NCBI GenBank assembly: GCA_037968495.1
Contig: JBBKVP010000058.1
Span: 1-20,440, forward strand
DNA length: 20,440 nucleotides
DNA from: Aestuarierythrobacter sp037968495
GTDB taxonomy: Bacteria > Pseudomonadota > Alphaproteobacteria > Sphingomonadales > Sphingomonadaceae
Direction: 5' to 3'
Position 1 is the stretch's first letter, and each line of letters opens with the position of its first letter. Shown piece after piece: positions 1 to 7,972 of the stretch. The notes under the pieces are model-generated. The model ran no database searches. It was not told the origin of the DNA and was given only the letters and a program-made list of their open reading frames with translations. The translations under genes were made by a program, and so were the position numbers.

Positions 1-29
1 CAGAGGTTCGAATCCTCTAAGCGGAACCA
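1..29 (+). tRNA. tRNA 3' end (partial, isotype undetermined)
   Basis: The window opens inside a tRNA. A T-arm is visible: stem AGAGG (2-6), loop TTCGAAT (7-13), stem CCTCT (14-18). It is followed by the 3' acceptor strand AAGCGGA (19-25), discriminator A (26) and an encoded CCA (27-29). The 5' acceptor strand should read close to TCCGCTT. The D-arm and anticodon lie outside the window, so the amino acid cannot be assigned. No clear terminator follows on the plus strand. Confidence 0.85.
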
Positions 30-86
30 CTTTCTTCAAAAGCCAGTTTCGGGAGTCGCGGCGGCGAGGCCGCACAGCTTTCGCCT
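30..86. terminator. Short intergenic gap with weak hairpin, possible terminator of the minus-strand gene
   Basis: Between the tRNA end and the stop of the amidohydrolase gene lies a GC-rich inverted repeat, GCGGC (61-65) and GCCGC (69-73), with a 3-base loop. Read on the minus strand it sits about 13 bases past the stop codon. The stem is only 5 bp and no clean T-run follows, so assignment as a terminator is tentative. Confidence 0.25.
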
Positions 87-3000
87 TTAATCTTCCCACC
101 AATATGGCGCCCGGGTGTAATCACCTGTCACCACTTCGTTCATGGTGGCGGAATCGTAGGCCCGCCCGCCGATTACAACGGTTTCGACACGCTCCGTATT
201 GCGGATATTTTCGAGCGGATCGCCGTGCAGGATTACCATGTCTGCGAGTTTGCCCGGTTCGAGAGAGCCGATCTCCTTATCCATCCCAAGTGACTGGGCG
301 GGGCTGATCGTCGCAGCTTGCAGAGCCTCTAGCGGAGACATACCCCCGCGCACGAATGACCATATCTCCCAATGGGTGGCGATGCCTGCTTGCTGGCCGT
401 GGGCACCAATCGAGACCTTCACGCCTCGGTCAGCAAGCTTCTTTGCTTCGCGCGCCACATCATCATCAATGAAATCGCCTTCGGGTGCTTTGGTCCGGCG
501 CGCATTCGCGGCGCGCAATATGGTTGGCGGTGTATGGGCCATCAGAAGCGGTTGGGCGAAGACATCTGTCGCCTGTCGCCAATAAGGATCGGCGGCTAGG
601 CCGCCATATCCGACCACTAATGTGGGTGTGTAATTGGCGTCTGATTGCGAAAAGAATTGCAGCACATCCTCGTACATTGTCATCACGGGGACGTTATGTT
701 CGAGCGTTGAATTGCCATCCGCGAGAAGGTTCATATCCATTCCGAATAGCGACCCACCTTCGGCCACGACTAGCATGTTTTCCTGCCGGGCGGCTTCGAC
801 CACCATCTGGCGCTGTTCGCGGCGCGGCTGATTGTAATTCTTAACGCTTGGAGCGCCTTCTGCCTTCAGCCGTCTGACGTGATCCAGCGCATCCTCAAGC
901 GAGTCGATCTGGGCATAAGCTCCGGGTGCTTTCGCGCCGTAAATAATCCGGCCTGTGCTGAACATGCGCGGTCCGACCAGCTGGCCGGTGCGCTGCATAT
1001 CCTCTGCAACGAAGAAGCTGCTGCCGCTAGAGGGGTCGTGGATTGTCGTGGTGCCCAGCGCCAGATTCTGTAGCAGGCTCCAGTTTTGTTGCGGGACTAG
1101 CTCGCCGTCCGAAACCGCGCCATGGGCATGGGCATCGACGAAGCCGGGGACGATGGTCTTTCCAGTTGCATCGATAGTTGGCGTGCCTGCCGGATAAGTC
1201 ATCGCCTCCGCCGGACCGATTGCAGATATCTTGCCGTCGCTGATCAGGATCGTGCCATTCTCGATGATCCCGCCGTCCGGGCCCGCCATCGTGATGATCT
1301 TAGCGCCCACAATTGCCAAAGTGCCTGGCGGAGGCGGAGCGGCATCGACGGTGCGTAACATTGAAACGCCGGAGACGGGCGGGGTGTAATCCTCGCGGTC
1401 TTCTCCTTCGGCAGGCGGGGAATTGCTGAAGAGCTGCGACAGGAACGCGGTATAGAGCACGGGGCCAAGCGACCAATGCAATTGGTCACCACCGTTCGAC
1501 CAGTGGACATAATCCGCGCCGGAGTCTGAAACTTCCACCACCGGCAGGGCCTTCGTCCCTGCAGAGATTGAAACGGCTTGCCCGCCGGGCATCATCGGCA
1601 TGGCGAAGGCGTCGTAATTCTCGGTAAAGGCGAAGAACTCGCCGGATGGTGAAACGGTGTAAGATGTGACGAGTTCGCCCTTTGCGTGGACGCGGCTGTC
1701 CTGTCCGTTGAGATCGGTCGAAACGAGTTGCAGCGCTCCGCCTTCCGAGCCGGTCATAAATATGCGGTCGTTTTTCGCGCCGAAATGCGGGCTGGACAAA
1801 TCCCGGCTCAGCAGCACCGGTTCGCCGCCCGATGCAGCGATCCGATAGGTGCCGGGGTTTTCGCTATATACTGGCGAGGTGAGATATCCGCCTTGACCCT
1901 TTTCAAATACGATCATGTCGCCATTGGGGGAAAAGCGCGGGCTGGCATAATGACCCGGTTGCTGGGTTACTGTCCGCCCATTGCGTCCATTTGCGCTGAC
2001 GGTGCGGATTTGGCCGAGACCTGCATCAGTCCAGCTCACATAGACGATGCGTGAACCGTCACGCGACCAACTGGGTTGGAGCTCCATACCCGTATCACCT
2101 GACGTGAGACGACGCGGCGTGCCCCCGCTAGCCGACATGAGATACTGCTTGCCGAGGCTCTCGAAAATTACCGTTTTTCCGTCCGGCGAAACTTCCGGGA
2201 ATCGCGCCATCGTCACATCTACACGGTCCACTTGCACCGGGATTACGGGATGGGGCGCATCGGCTACGCCGCGTGTGTCGGCGACGGTGAAAGGTATGTC
2301 GGTAGTTGCGCCGCTATTCGCGTCGATCTTGCGGATTTTCCCGCCTGCCCAAAACACGATCGAGCGGCTGTCTGGCGTCCAGTCCATGTTGGGATAGACC
2401 CCGGTGACGGCCCAGGTTTCCTGCACGTCTTGATCGAGATCGTCGTAAAGCTTTCGCTCGGCGCCTGTGGCGATGTCTTTTACGTAAAGCTTCGACCGGG
2501 TTTTCTCGCGCCGGACGAAGGCGATCTTCTTGCCATCGGGAGAAGGGGTGGGGCGAACCGCGCCGCCAAGACCGCTGACCGCCGTAGTCGTTTCGCCGGT
2601 TTCGAGATCGTAGCGTTTGATGTCGAACAGACGGGTGTTGGAATCCTGCGCATATTCGAATGTTCCGCCGGGTGTGACGTTGCGGGTGAAGTAGATCGAA
2701 CCTCCGTCAGGGGCATAGATTGGCTCTCCCAGTTCCTTCTGATGTTGCTCATTCGGCCTTTCGACCAAGGCAACGCCGCTGCCGCCGGACACGTGATAGA
2801 CCCAGACCTCGCCCGTGCCGAGCGAGCGGCCCGTCGTGAAATGCTTCTTCGCAGCGATGAATTGTCCGTCGGGTGACCATGTTGGCTGGTTGAGGAGGCG
2901 AAAATCTTCCTTCGTCAGCTGCCGCTTGTCGGAGCCATCGGAATTCATGATCCAGATATTGTCACCGCCGCCGCGGTCGGAGGTAAAGGCGATGCGGCTG

Positions 3001-3356
3001 CCATCAGGTGAAAAGCGCGGCTGCACTTCCCATGCCAGACCCTCTGCTATGCGTGCTGGCGTTCCGCCGGTAATTGGTAGCGTGTAAATGTCACCCAGAA
3101 GATTGAACGCAATGGTCCTTCCGTCAGGAGAAACGTCGACATCCATCCACGTCCCTTCATCCGTGATGATCGGGATTTGAGTGATGGTCGCGCCGGGCGG
3201 TGCGTTGACGTCCCAAGACTCGTTTTCAGCCTCTTCATCGGCACTGTCATCAGGGCCGGTCTCGGCTGAAATGGCGGCGTCCACCGCATCGGCGTTCTGC
3301 GCCATGGCAGTCGTGGACATCAAGCCCGCAAGGATAGCGATGATCGGCGATTTCAT
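87..3356 (-). CDS. Secreted TolB-like beta-propeller / amidohydrolase fusion protein
   Basis: This 1089-residue protein has a signal peptide (about residues 1-19, ending AMAQ), an acidic linker, and a long run of PD40/WD40-like propeller blades (about 60-600). The blades carry repeated SPDG/APDG motifs (76-79, 116-119, 161-164, 390-393). A C-terminal amidohydrolase domain (about 680-1075) begins with the metal-type motif DAHAHG (H743, H745). It contains a candidate carboxylated lysine (K839), a further His (H887), and ends with the PGKLADMVIL strand typical of imidazolonepropionase-like hydrolases. Family knowledge suggests a periplasmic hydrolase of a cyclic amide or peptide-like substrate; the true substrate is unknown. 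Two expected metal ligands differ: EGG around 866-868 where a His is usual, and GAHGQ at 984-988 where an Asp is usual. The ATG at 3356 is supported by the signal peptide. The gene stands alone and is divergent from the thiolase-like gene. Confidence 0.9.
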   Translation of the reverse strand: MKSPIIAILAGLMSTTAMAQNADAVDAAISAETGPDDSADEEAENESWDVNAPPGATITQIPIITDEGTWMDVDVSPDGRTIAFNLLGDIYTLPITGGTPARIAEGLAWEVQPRFSPDGSRIAFTSDRGGGDNIWIMNSDGSDKRQLTKEDFRLLNQPTWSPDGQFIAAKKHFTTGRSLGTGEVWVYHVSGGSGVALVERPNEQHQKELGEPIYAPDGGSIYFTRNVTPGGTFEYAQDSNTRLFDIKRYDLETGETTTAVSGLGGAVRPTPSPDGKKIAFVRREKTRSKLYVKDIATGAERKLYDDLDQDVQETWAVTGVYPNMDWTPDSRSIVFWAGGKIRKIDANSGATTDIPFTVADTRGVADAPHPVIPVQVDRVDVTMARFPEVSPDGKTVIFESLGKQYLMSASGGTPRRLTSGDTGMELQPSWSRDGSRIVYVSWTDAGLGQIRTVSANGRNGRTVTQQPGHYASPRFSPNGDMIVFEKGQGGYLTSPVYSENPGTYRIAASGGEPVLLSRDLSSPHFGAKNDRIFMTGSEGGALQLVSTDLNGQDSRVHAKGELVTSYTVSPSGEFFAFTENYDAFAMPMMPGGQAVSISAGTKALPVVEVSDSGADYVHWSNGGDQLHWSLGPVLYTAFLSQLFSNSPPAEGEDREDYTPPVSGVSMLRTVDAAPPPPGTLAIVGAKIITMAGPDGGIIENGTILISDGKISAIGPAEAMTYPAGTPTIDATGKTIVPGFVDAHAHGAVSDGELVPQQNWSLLQNLALGTTTIHDPSSGSSFFVAEDMQRTGQLVGPRMFSTGRIIYGAKAPGAYAQIDSLEDALDHVRRLKAEGAPSVKNYNQPRREQRQMVVEAARQENMLVVAEGGSLFGMDMNLLADGNSTLEHNVPVMTMYEDVLQFFSQSDANYTPTLVVGYGGLAADPYWRQATDVFAQPLLMAHTPPTILRAANARRTKAPEGDFIDDDVAREAKKLADRGVKVSIGAHGQQAGIATHWEIWSFVRGGMSPLEALQAATISPAQSLGMDKEIGSLEPGKLADMVILHGDPLENIRNTERVETVVIGGRAYDSATMNEVVTGDYTRAPYWWED

Positions 3357-3360
3357 AAGA

Positions 3361-3385
3361 GTGCCCCCAGTTTGACTAGGGGCAC
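3361..3385. promoter_or_regulatory. Hairpin in the leader of the amidohydrolase gene
   Basis: GTGCCCC (3361-3367) is matched by GGGGCAC (3379-3385). AGT/ACT extends the pairing inside, around a TTG loop, with one C-A mismatch. On the minus strand this sits only 4 bases upstream of the amidohydrolase start codon, and its 3' arm holds the only G-rich Shine-Dalgarno-like stretch (GGGGG). It may gate ribosome access, or act as a DNA operator in the divergent promoter region. The function is inference. Confidence 0.4.
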
Positions 3386-3396
3386 CCTAAGTCAGC

Positions 3397-3417
3397 GGGC
3401 GGGTGCTGTCACCGCCC
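3397..3417. promoter_or_regulatory. Second inverted repeat in the divergent intergenic region
   Basis: GGGCGG-(G)-TG (3397-3405) pairs with CACCGCCC (3410-3417) across a 4-base CTGT loop, with one bulged G. It lies in the 123-bp gap between the divergent amidohydrolase and thiolase-like genes. It could belong to the leader of the minus-strand transcript or be an operator; nothing decides between these. Confidence 0.25.
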
Positions 3418-3445
3418 TTGGCCCGTCGTCCGCTTCTTAAGTGTT

Positions 3446-3455
3446 GCTTGCAAGC
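3446..3455. promoter_or_regulatory. 10-bp perfect palindrome upstream of the thiolase-like gene
   Basis: GCTTGCAAGC is a perfect palindrome ending 24 bases before the preferred ATG at 3480. Its position fits an operator or activator site for the thiolase-cupin-Nmad3 unit, but such short palindromes also occur by chance. Confidence 0.2.
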
Positions 3456-3479
3456 GCCGCGCAGATCATGGTCCGGTCT

Positions 3480-5006
3480 ATGAAAATTGCCGACAACACT
3501 CCGGTCATCATTGGTGTGGGCCAATTCGCAGAGCGGCCGGACGATGCAGATTACCGCGCGCTTTCGCATATGGATTTGGCGGGCAAAGCATTGACTGCTG
3601 CGATTGCTGACTGCGGAGCGCTTGCGGACGTAGCTCCAGCAATCGACACGATAGCGGCGATCCGGCAGTTTGAAATTTCCATCCCTGGCGTCGTGCCACC
3701 TTTCGGCGCATCGGACAATCCGCCACGCTCAATCGGCAAACGTGTGGGAGCGGAGCCGGCGCGGGCTATCCTCGAAATTGTCGGCGGGCAGGGCAATCAG
3801 AAGCTGGTTGGCGAGTTGGCGCAGGACATCGCCGAAGGTCGCAGTCATATGGCTGCGATTGTCGGGGCCGAGGCGATCTCCACTGTGCTAACGCTCTCAA
3901 AGCGGGGCGAGAAGCCTGACTGGTCGGAGGAGATCGGCGGTCAGCTGGACAATCGCGATGTCAGCCTGCGTACGCAATTCGACCAGTCGCTTCGCCTCCA
4001 CGGTGTCATCGATCTCATTCCGCTTTACGCAATATTCGAGAACCGCCGCCGCGCCGATCTCGGGCTGTCGCTGGACGCGTACAGGCACACGCTGGGCGAG
4101 CTGTTTTCACCGATGAGTAAGGTAGCGGCCGGCAATCCCTACGCTGCCGCTCCAAAAGCCTACACTGCCGAGGAACTCGCTACTGTCACGGCCCGCAATC
4201 GGATCGTTGCAGAACCCTATCCTAGGCTGACCGTGGCCCGCGATCAGGTCAACCAAGGGGCAGCGATCATCATTGCATCGGCCGCAAAAGCACGCGAGTT
4301 GGGCGTCCCGCAGGACCGCTGGGTGCACATTCACGCGGTCACAAATACTAGCGAAAGGACGATCCTTTCCCGCGCGGACCTGGCACGCAGCGACCGGGCC
4401 ATTGCTTCTGTCGAAACTGCGCTCTCGGTAGCTGGGATCGCCATGGACGATGTCGGTTATCTTGATCTCTACAGCTGTTTCGGCATTGCAGTGTTCAACA
4501 TCATCGATGCGTTCGGGCTAAGCCCCGACGATCCGCGCGGGCTGACGCTGACGGGTGGGCTTCCCTTTTTCGGCGGGGCGGGCAACAATTACTCGTCCCA
4601 TGCAATCGCCGAGGCTGTCCAGCGCCTTCGCGCTGATCCGCAGGCTTATGCTCTCGTGAATGCCAACGGCGGTGTGATGCACAAAAATGCGGTTGGAATA
4701 TATTCTCTGCGGCCCGCTGACTGGAGCGGGATCGAGCGATACCGCGAGGTTTCGAACAAGCAGAGCGACATCCATGTGCAAGACAATTATGACGGCGAGG
4801 GAACGGTAGAGAGCTATACACTCGTTCCCGGACAGACCGCCAACAGCGCCATAATTGGCAGAACGCCAGAGGGTGACCGTTTCGTGGCCGGGGTGGCGAT
4901 GGGCGACAGGGCAACGATGGCAGCGCTGGAAGGCGGCGAGCCGTTTGGGCGCAAAGTCCACGTCACCTCGGGCGAAAAGGGCCGCAATCATTTCATATTC
5001 ACCTGA
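3480..5006 (+). CDS. Thiolase-like protein (acetyl-CoA acetyltransferase family, SCP-x-like branch)
   Basis: The 508-residue protein (from the ATG at 3480) opens with the thiolase-superfamily strand TPVIIGVGQ and keeps the two-lobed thiolase layout. The usual active-site positions are altered. The region that normally carries the nucleophilic Cys reads GGQGNQKLV (102-110) without Cys. The SCP-x HDCF-type motif is YSCF (331-334). The GHP-type motif is GGLPFFGG (359-366). The C-terminal Cys motif is replaced by NANGGVMHK (394-402). It may bind acyl-CoA without performing classical Claisen chemistry. A GTG at 3441 and an ATG at 3468 are in frame upstream; 3480 is preferred because the family typically begins just before this strand, but no start has a strong Shine-Dalgarno. 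It is first of a tight three-gene unit, with the next start 18 bases after its stop. Confidence 0.8.
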   Translation: MKIADNTPVIIGVGQFAERPDDADYRALSHMDLAGKALTAAIADCGALADVAPAIDTIAAIRQFEISIPGVVPPFGASDNPPRSIGKRVGAEPARAILEIVGGQGNQKLVGELAQDIAEGRSHMAAIVGAEAISTVLTLSKRGEKPDWSEEIGGQLDNRDVSLRTQFDQSLRLHGVIDLIPLYAIFENRRRADLGLSLDAYRHTLGELFSPMSKVAAGNPYAAAPKAYTAEELATVTARNRIVAEPYPRLTVARDQVNQGAAIIIASAAKARELGVPQDRWVHIHAVTNTSERTILSRADLARSDRAIASVETALSVAGIAMDDVGYLDLYSCFGIAVFNIIDAFGLSPDDPRGLTLTGGLPFFGGAGNNYSSHAIAEAVQRLRADPQAYALVNANGGVMHKNAVGIYSLRPADWSGIERYREVSNKQSDIHVQDNYDGEGTVESYTLVPGQTANSAIIGRTPEGDRFVAGVAMGDRATMAALEGGEPFGRKVHVTSGEKGRNHFIFT

Positions 5007-5024
5007 CGCTCTTAGGAGCCATCC

Positions 5025-5591
5025 ATGAAACCGCGTTCGCGCCGCATTGTTACCGGCCACGACAAACAGGGCTGCGCTATTTTTCAGGAAGACGGCTTGC
5101 CGCCGCGTGATCTCGCGCTGGGCGTAGGCGAGGCCATCACGCGGTTTGACGAGGTATGGAATACGCAGGAAACGCCGGCGCGGATTGACCGCGCTTCGGG
5201 CGAACCGGAGGAAGATGGGATCGTGGTCGCTCCGCCAGCAAACGGGACGCGTATCAGGATCGTCGATTTCCCGCCCGATGCCGCCTCGATCACCCAACTC
5301 AGCGCAGAAGAAGCGCGCGAACGGTTCGCCGAAGTGGGCGCGGGTGATGCCTCAAAACATGGCGAGGAAGGTTCGCCCCATCCGCTGATGCACCGGCCCG
5401 AAACAGTCGATTATGGCATCATCATGGAGGGCGAGATCACCCTAATCCTCGATACGGAAGAACGCATAGTGCGCGCTGGGGATACTGTGATCCAGCGCGG
5501 TACCAATCACGGTTGGGCGAACCTATCGGGTAAATTCTGCCGGGTTGTCTTTGTGCTGATCGACGGGGTGTTTGAGGACGGTCTGGGCTGA
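5025..5591 (+). CDS. Cupin-domain protein
   Basis: This is a 188-residue soluble protein with a single cupin barrel in its C-terminal half (about 75-185). Cupin motif 1 is seen at 119-135, with H119, H123 and E126 followed by the typical YGIIMEGE strand. Motif 2 is GDTVIQRGTNHGWAN (152-166), with H162 as the conserved metal-ligand His. These residues suggest a mononuclear metal site, but the reaction is unknown; small proteins of this type include dioxygenases, isomerases and dehydratase-like enzymes. The ATG is supported by AGGAG at 5014-5018, with a 6-base spacer. It sits between the thiolase-like gene and the Nmad3 gene and is probably co-transcribed with both. Confidence 0.85.
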   Translation: MKPRSRRIVTGHDKQGCAIFQEDGLPPRDLALGVGEAITRFDEVWNTQETPARIDRASGEPEEDGIVVAPPANGTRIRIVDFPPDAASITQLSAEEARERFAEVGAGDASKHGEEGSPHPLMHRPETVDYGIIMEGEITLILDTEERIVRAGDTVIQRGTNHGWANLSGKFCRVVFVLIDGVFEDGLG

Positions 5592-5600
5592 TTTGACACC

Positions 5601-6335
5601 ATGAAGATCATCTTCAGCCGTAAGGGCTTCGACAGCGCAGCAGGCGGCGGTGCGTCGCCGATTGTTGCCGGTAAACCCATCAGCCTGCCCATACCGTCGG
5701 GCGGGCATTCAGCCACAACCTATGGCGATCTGGGGCTGGGCAAACTTGCCGCCAAGGTGAGCCGCGGGAAGCTGGGCGCGCACGACTATTGCCACCACGA
5801 TCCGATGTTTCGCGCAGATGGCACCTGCCTGTTCGGCCAATGCAGCGCGGCCCAGACGCATCTCGAAAATCAGGGTGTCGGGATCGGCGATGTGTTCCTG
5901 TTCTTCGGGCTTTACCGCGAGGAAGAGACTGGCGAGCCGCATCACCGGATCTTCGGATTTATGGAAATCGCGGAGATTGTCAGACTAACTCACTGTGGAG
6001 AGGGGCGGAAGGCCGAACTGGCCGCATTGGAGCATCCGCACGCGCTCGGCATGCATGCGCGCAATGATGTGATTTATGTCGGGCCGGGGCAGATGGCGGG
6101 CCGCGCTTCACCTGAATTGCGGCTGACGGTGCCAGAGGGGCCGCCTAGCCTTTGGAACCGTCCCGGGTGGCTAAAACACGGAGGTCTGAGCTATCACGAC
6201 CGGGCCGATCGGTGGCTATCGCGCGGGCGGCTCAGGAGCGTGGCGCGCGGTCAGGAATTCGTCGCCGATATCGGGCGCAGGTATGAACCGCGAGACTGGC
6301 TGGCGGGCGTAATCGCGGAAATTAAAGCGAGTTGA
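5601..6335 (+). CDS. Nmad3 (nucleotide modification associated domain 3) family protein
   Basis: The 244-residue protein matches my recollection of the Nmad3 family along most of its length. Visible features are an N-terminal MKIIFSRKGFDS (1-12), SLPIPSG (28-34), HHDPMF (65-70), FGQ...THLENQGVGIGD (78-97) followed by the VFLFFG strand (98-103), HRIFG (115-119), and the HPHA...NDVIYV block (145-160). The family was named from comparative genomics that linked it to base-modification gene sets; no biochemical activity can be stated. The start lies 9 bases after the cupin stop, without a strong Shine-Dalgarno, which suggests translational coupling. The 3' end overlaps the convergent mmsB gene by 14 bases. 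No methyltransferase, glycosylase or phage gene is nearby, which is atypical for a modification cassette. Confidence 0.75.
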   Translation: MKIIFSRKGFDSAAGGGASPIVAGKPISLPIPSGGHSATTYGDLGLGKLAAKVSRGKLGAHDYCHHDPMFRADGTCLFGQCSAAQTHLENQGVGIGDVFLFFGLYREEETGEPHHRIFGFMEIAEIVRLTHCGEGRKAELAALEHPHALGMHARNDVIYVGPGQMAGRASPELRLTVPEGPPSLWNRPGWLKHGGLSYHDRADRWLSRGRLRSVARGQEFVADIGRRYEPRDWLAGVIAEIKAS

Positions 6336-7188
6336 TGATTGCCGAGAAGTCCTTGGTTCCATTCTCATCGGCAAAATCTTCGTAAAGCGCGCGGGCATGG
6401 GCACCCAGCGGAGTCTTGGCATCGGCAGTTTGTGCCGCTTCCATCGCCAGCTTCAGATCCTTCAGCATCAGCGCTGTAGCAAAGCCGCCTTCATAACCAT
6501 TGTCAGCGGGGCTTAGCGGCCCGACGCCGGGAACGGGGCAATAGCTGGTCATCGACCAGTTCTGGCCTGAACTGACCGAGCTGATGTCGTAAAATGTCTG
6601 CGGATCAAGGCCGAGCTTCTGCGCCATGGTGAAGGCCTCTGCCGTGCCGATCATATGGATCGCGAGCAGCATATTGTTACAGATTTTGGCCGCTTGGCCA
6701 GCGCCCGCATCGCCTGCGTGGATCACGGCCTTGCCCATCGCTGACAGGATTGGTTCGGCGCGTTTGAAGGCGCTTTCCGTGCCGCCGACCATAAAGGTGA
6801 GCGTGCCGCCCTGCGCCGCCGCAATTCCGCCGGAAACCGGTGCATCGACCATTTCATAGCCATGCGTGGCCGCTGCATTGGTCACATCGCGCGCCGTCGC
6901 AACGTCGATGGTGGAGCAATCGAGCAGGATCGCATCAGTAGGCGCAAGACCGATAACGTCGTTGGAAAATACGCGTTTCACGATCCCGCCATTGGGCAAC
7001 ATGGAAACAACCGCATCGACGCCGGTTACGGCTTCTTTCGCAGTGGGATAGGTCTCGCATCCTGCCACCTTGGCCTGACCCAGCGCAACTTCGCTCAGGT
7101 CAAACGCGCGTACCGTGTTGCCTGCCTGCACAAGATTGGCAGCCATCCCGCCGCCCATATTGCCGAGACCGATAAATGCGATTTTCAT
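6322..7188 (-). CDS. mmsB: 3-hydroxyisobutyrate dehydrogenase
   Basis: This NAD-dependent enzyme oxidises 3-hydroxyisobutyrate to methylmalonate semialdehyde in valine catabolism. The 288-residue length is normal for the family. Visible are the Rossmann motif GLGNMG (7-12), the substrate-binding DAPVSGG (115-121), and the catalytic-lysine segment GAGQAAKICNN, with K168. The open frame extends 9 codons further upstream, but the start at 7188 is preferred: the protein then begins MKIAFIGLGNMG, and AAGGGG lies just upstream. The start follows the stop of the enoyl-CoA hydratase with a single base between (TAAAATG). It is the last gene of the valine operon and overlaps the Nmad3 gene tail to tail. 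Confidence 0.93.
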   Translation of the reverse strand: MKIAFIGLGNMGGGMAANLVQAGNTVRAFDLSEVALGQAKVAGCETYPTAKEAVTGVDAVVSMLPNGGIVKRVFSNDVIGLAPTDAILLDCSTIDVATARDVTNAAATHGYEMVDAPVSGGIAAAQGGTLTFMVGGTESAFKRAEPILSAMGKAVIHAGDAGAGQAAKICNNMLLAIHMIGTAEAFTMAQKLGLDPQTFYDISSVSSGQNWSMTSYCPVPGVGPLSPADNGYEGGFATALMLKDLKLAMEAAQTADAKTPLGAHARALYEDFADENGTKDFSAIINSL

Positions 7189-7189
7189 T

Positions 7190-7972
7190 TTAGCGCCCCT
7201 TCCAATTGCCTTCACGCTTTTCGATGAAGGCGGCCATGCCTTCGGCCTTGTCTTCGCTGGCGGTCAGGATCTGGAACAGGCGGCGTTCGGTTACTACGCC
7301 TTGGTCGAGGCCGGTTTCGAATGCGGCGTTGACCATTTCCTTATTCACCATCGCGGCCATTGGCGGCATTTTGGCAATTGCGGTGGCGGTTTTGAGGGCT
7401 TCGGTCATCAGCTCGTCATGCGGCACGACGCGGGCGACGAGGTTTGCGCGTTCCGCTTCTTCTGCGCCCATCATGCGGCCGGTCAGGCACATTTCCATTG
7501 CCTTCGATTTGCCGACGGCGCGCGTCAGACGCTGGCTGCCGCCCATGCCAGGGGCCACGCCGAGCTTGATTTCAGGCTGTCCGAATTTCGCTGCGTCCGA
7601 TGCAATGATGAAGTCGGCCATCATGGCTAGCTCGCACCCGCCGCCCAGCGCAAAACCGTTGACGGCAGCAATCCAAGGTTTGCGGACGGCTTTTACGAGA
7701 TGGCTGGTCCATTTCGCAAAGAAATCCTGAAGGTAGAAATCAGCGGCTGGCTTGTCGGCCATTTCCTTGATGTCTGCGCCTGCAGCAAAGGCCTTGTCCC
7801 CCGATCCGGTCAGCACGGCGCAGCGCTGGCTGTCATCGGCCTCATACGTGCCGAACGCGTCGATCAGTTCGTCGAGCACCTGACTGTTGAGCGCATTGAG
7901 CGCCTTGGGCCGGTTGAGCGTGACGATTGTGACAGCGCCCTTGGTTTCGGTGGAGATCGTTTCGTAGCTCAT
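7190..7972 (-). CDS. Enoyl-CoA hydratase (crotonase family)
   Basis: This 260-residue crotonase is expected to hydrate methacrylyl-CoA to 3-hydroxyisobutyryl-CoA in this pathway, although such enzymes are often broad. Both catalytic glutamates of the hydratase type are present: E114 in GGGCE and E134 in GQPEIKLG. The oxyanion-hole segments AFAAGADIKE (61-70) and FALGGG (107-112) are also present. A longer frame starts at ATG 7984, but the start at 7972 is chosen because it forms an ATGA overlap with the upstream hydrolase stop and is preceded by GGAAG. It lies within the valine operon. Confidence 0.93.
   Translation of the reverse strand: MSYETISTETKGAVTIVTLNRPKALNALNSQVLDELIDAFGTYEADDSQRCAVLTGSGDKAFAAGADIKEMADKPAADFYLQDFFAKWTSHLVKAVRKPWIAAVNGFALGGGCELAMMADFIIASDAAKFGQPEIKLGVAPGMGGSQRLTRAVGKSKAMEMCLTGRMMGAEEAERANLVARVVPHDELMTEALKTATAIAKMPPMAAMVNKEMVNAAFETGLDQGVVTERRLFQILTASEDKAEGMAAFIEKREGNWKGR

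Noticed and set aside
3441..3479. GTG (3441) or ATG (3468) as start of the thiolase-like gene
   Set aside because: The extra residues precede the family N-terminus and overlap a palindromic regulatory stretch. ATG 3480 is preferred, though not proven because no start has a strong ribosome site.
4518..5297. 259-codon minus-strand open frame opposite the thiolase/cupin genes
   Set aside because: It spans two plus-strand genes with good motifs and has no protein-like features of its own.
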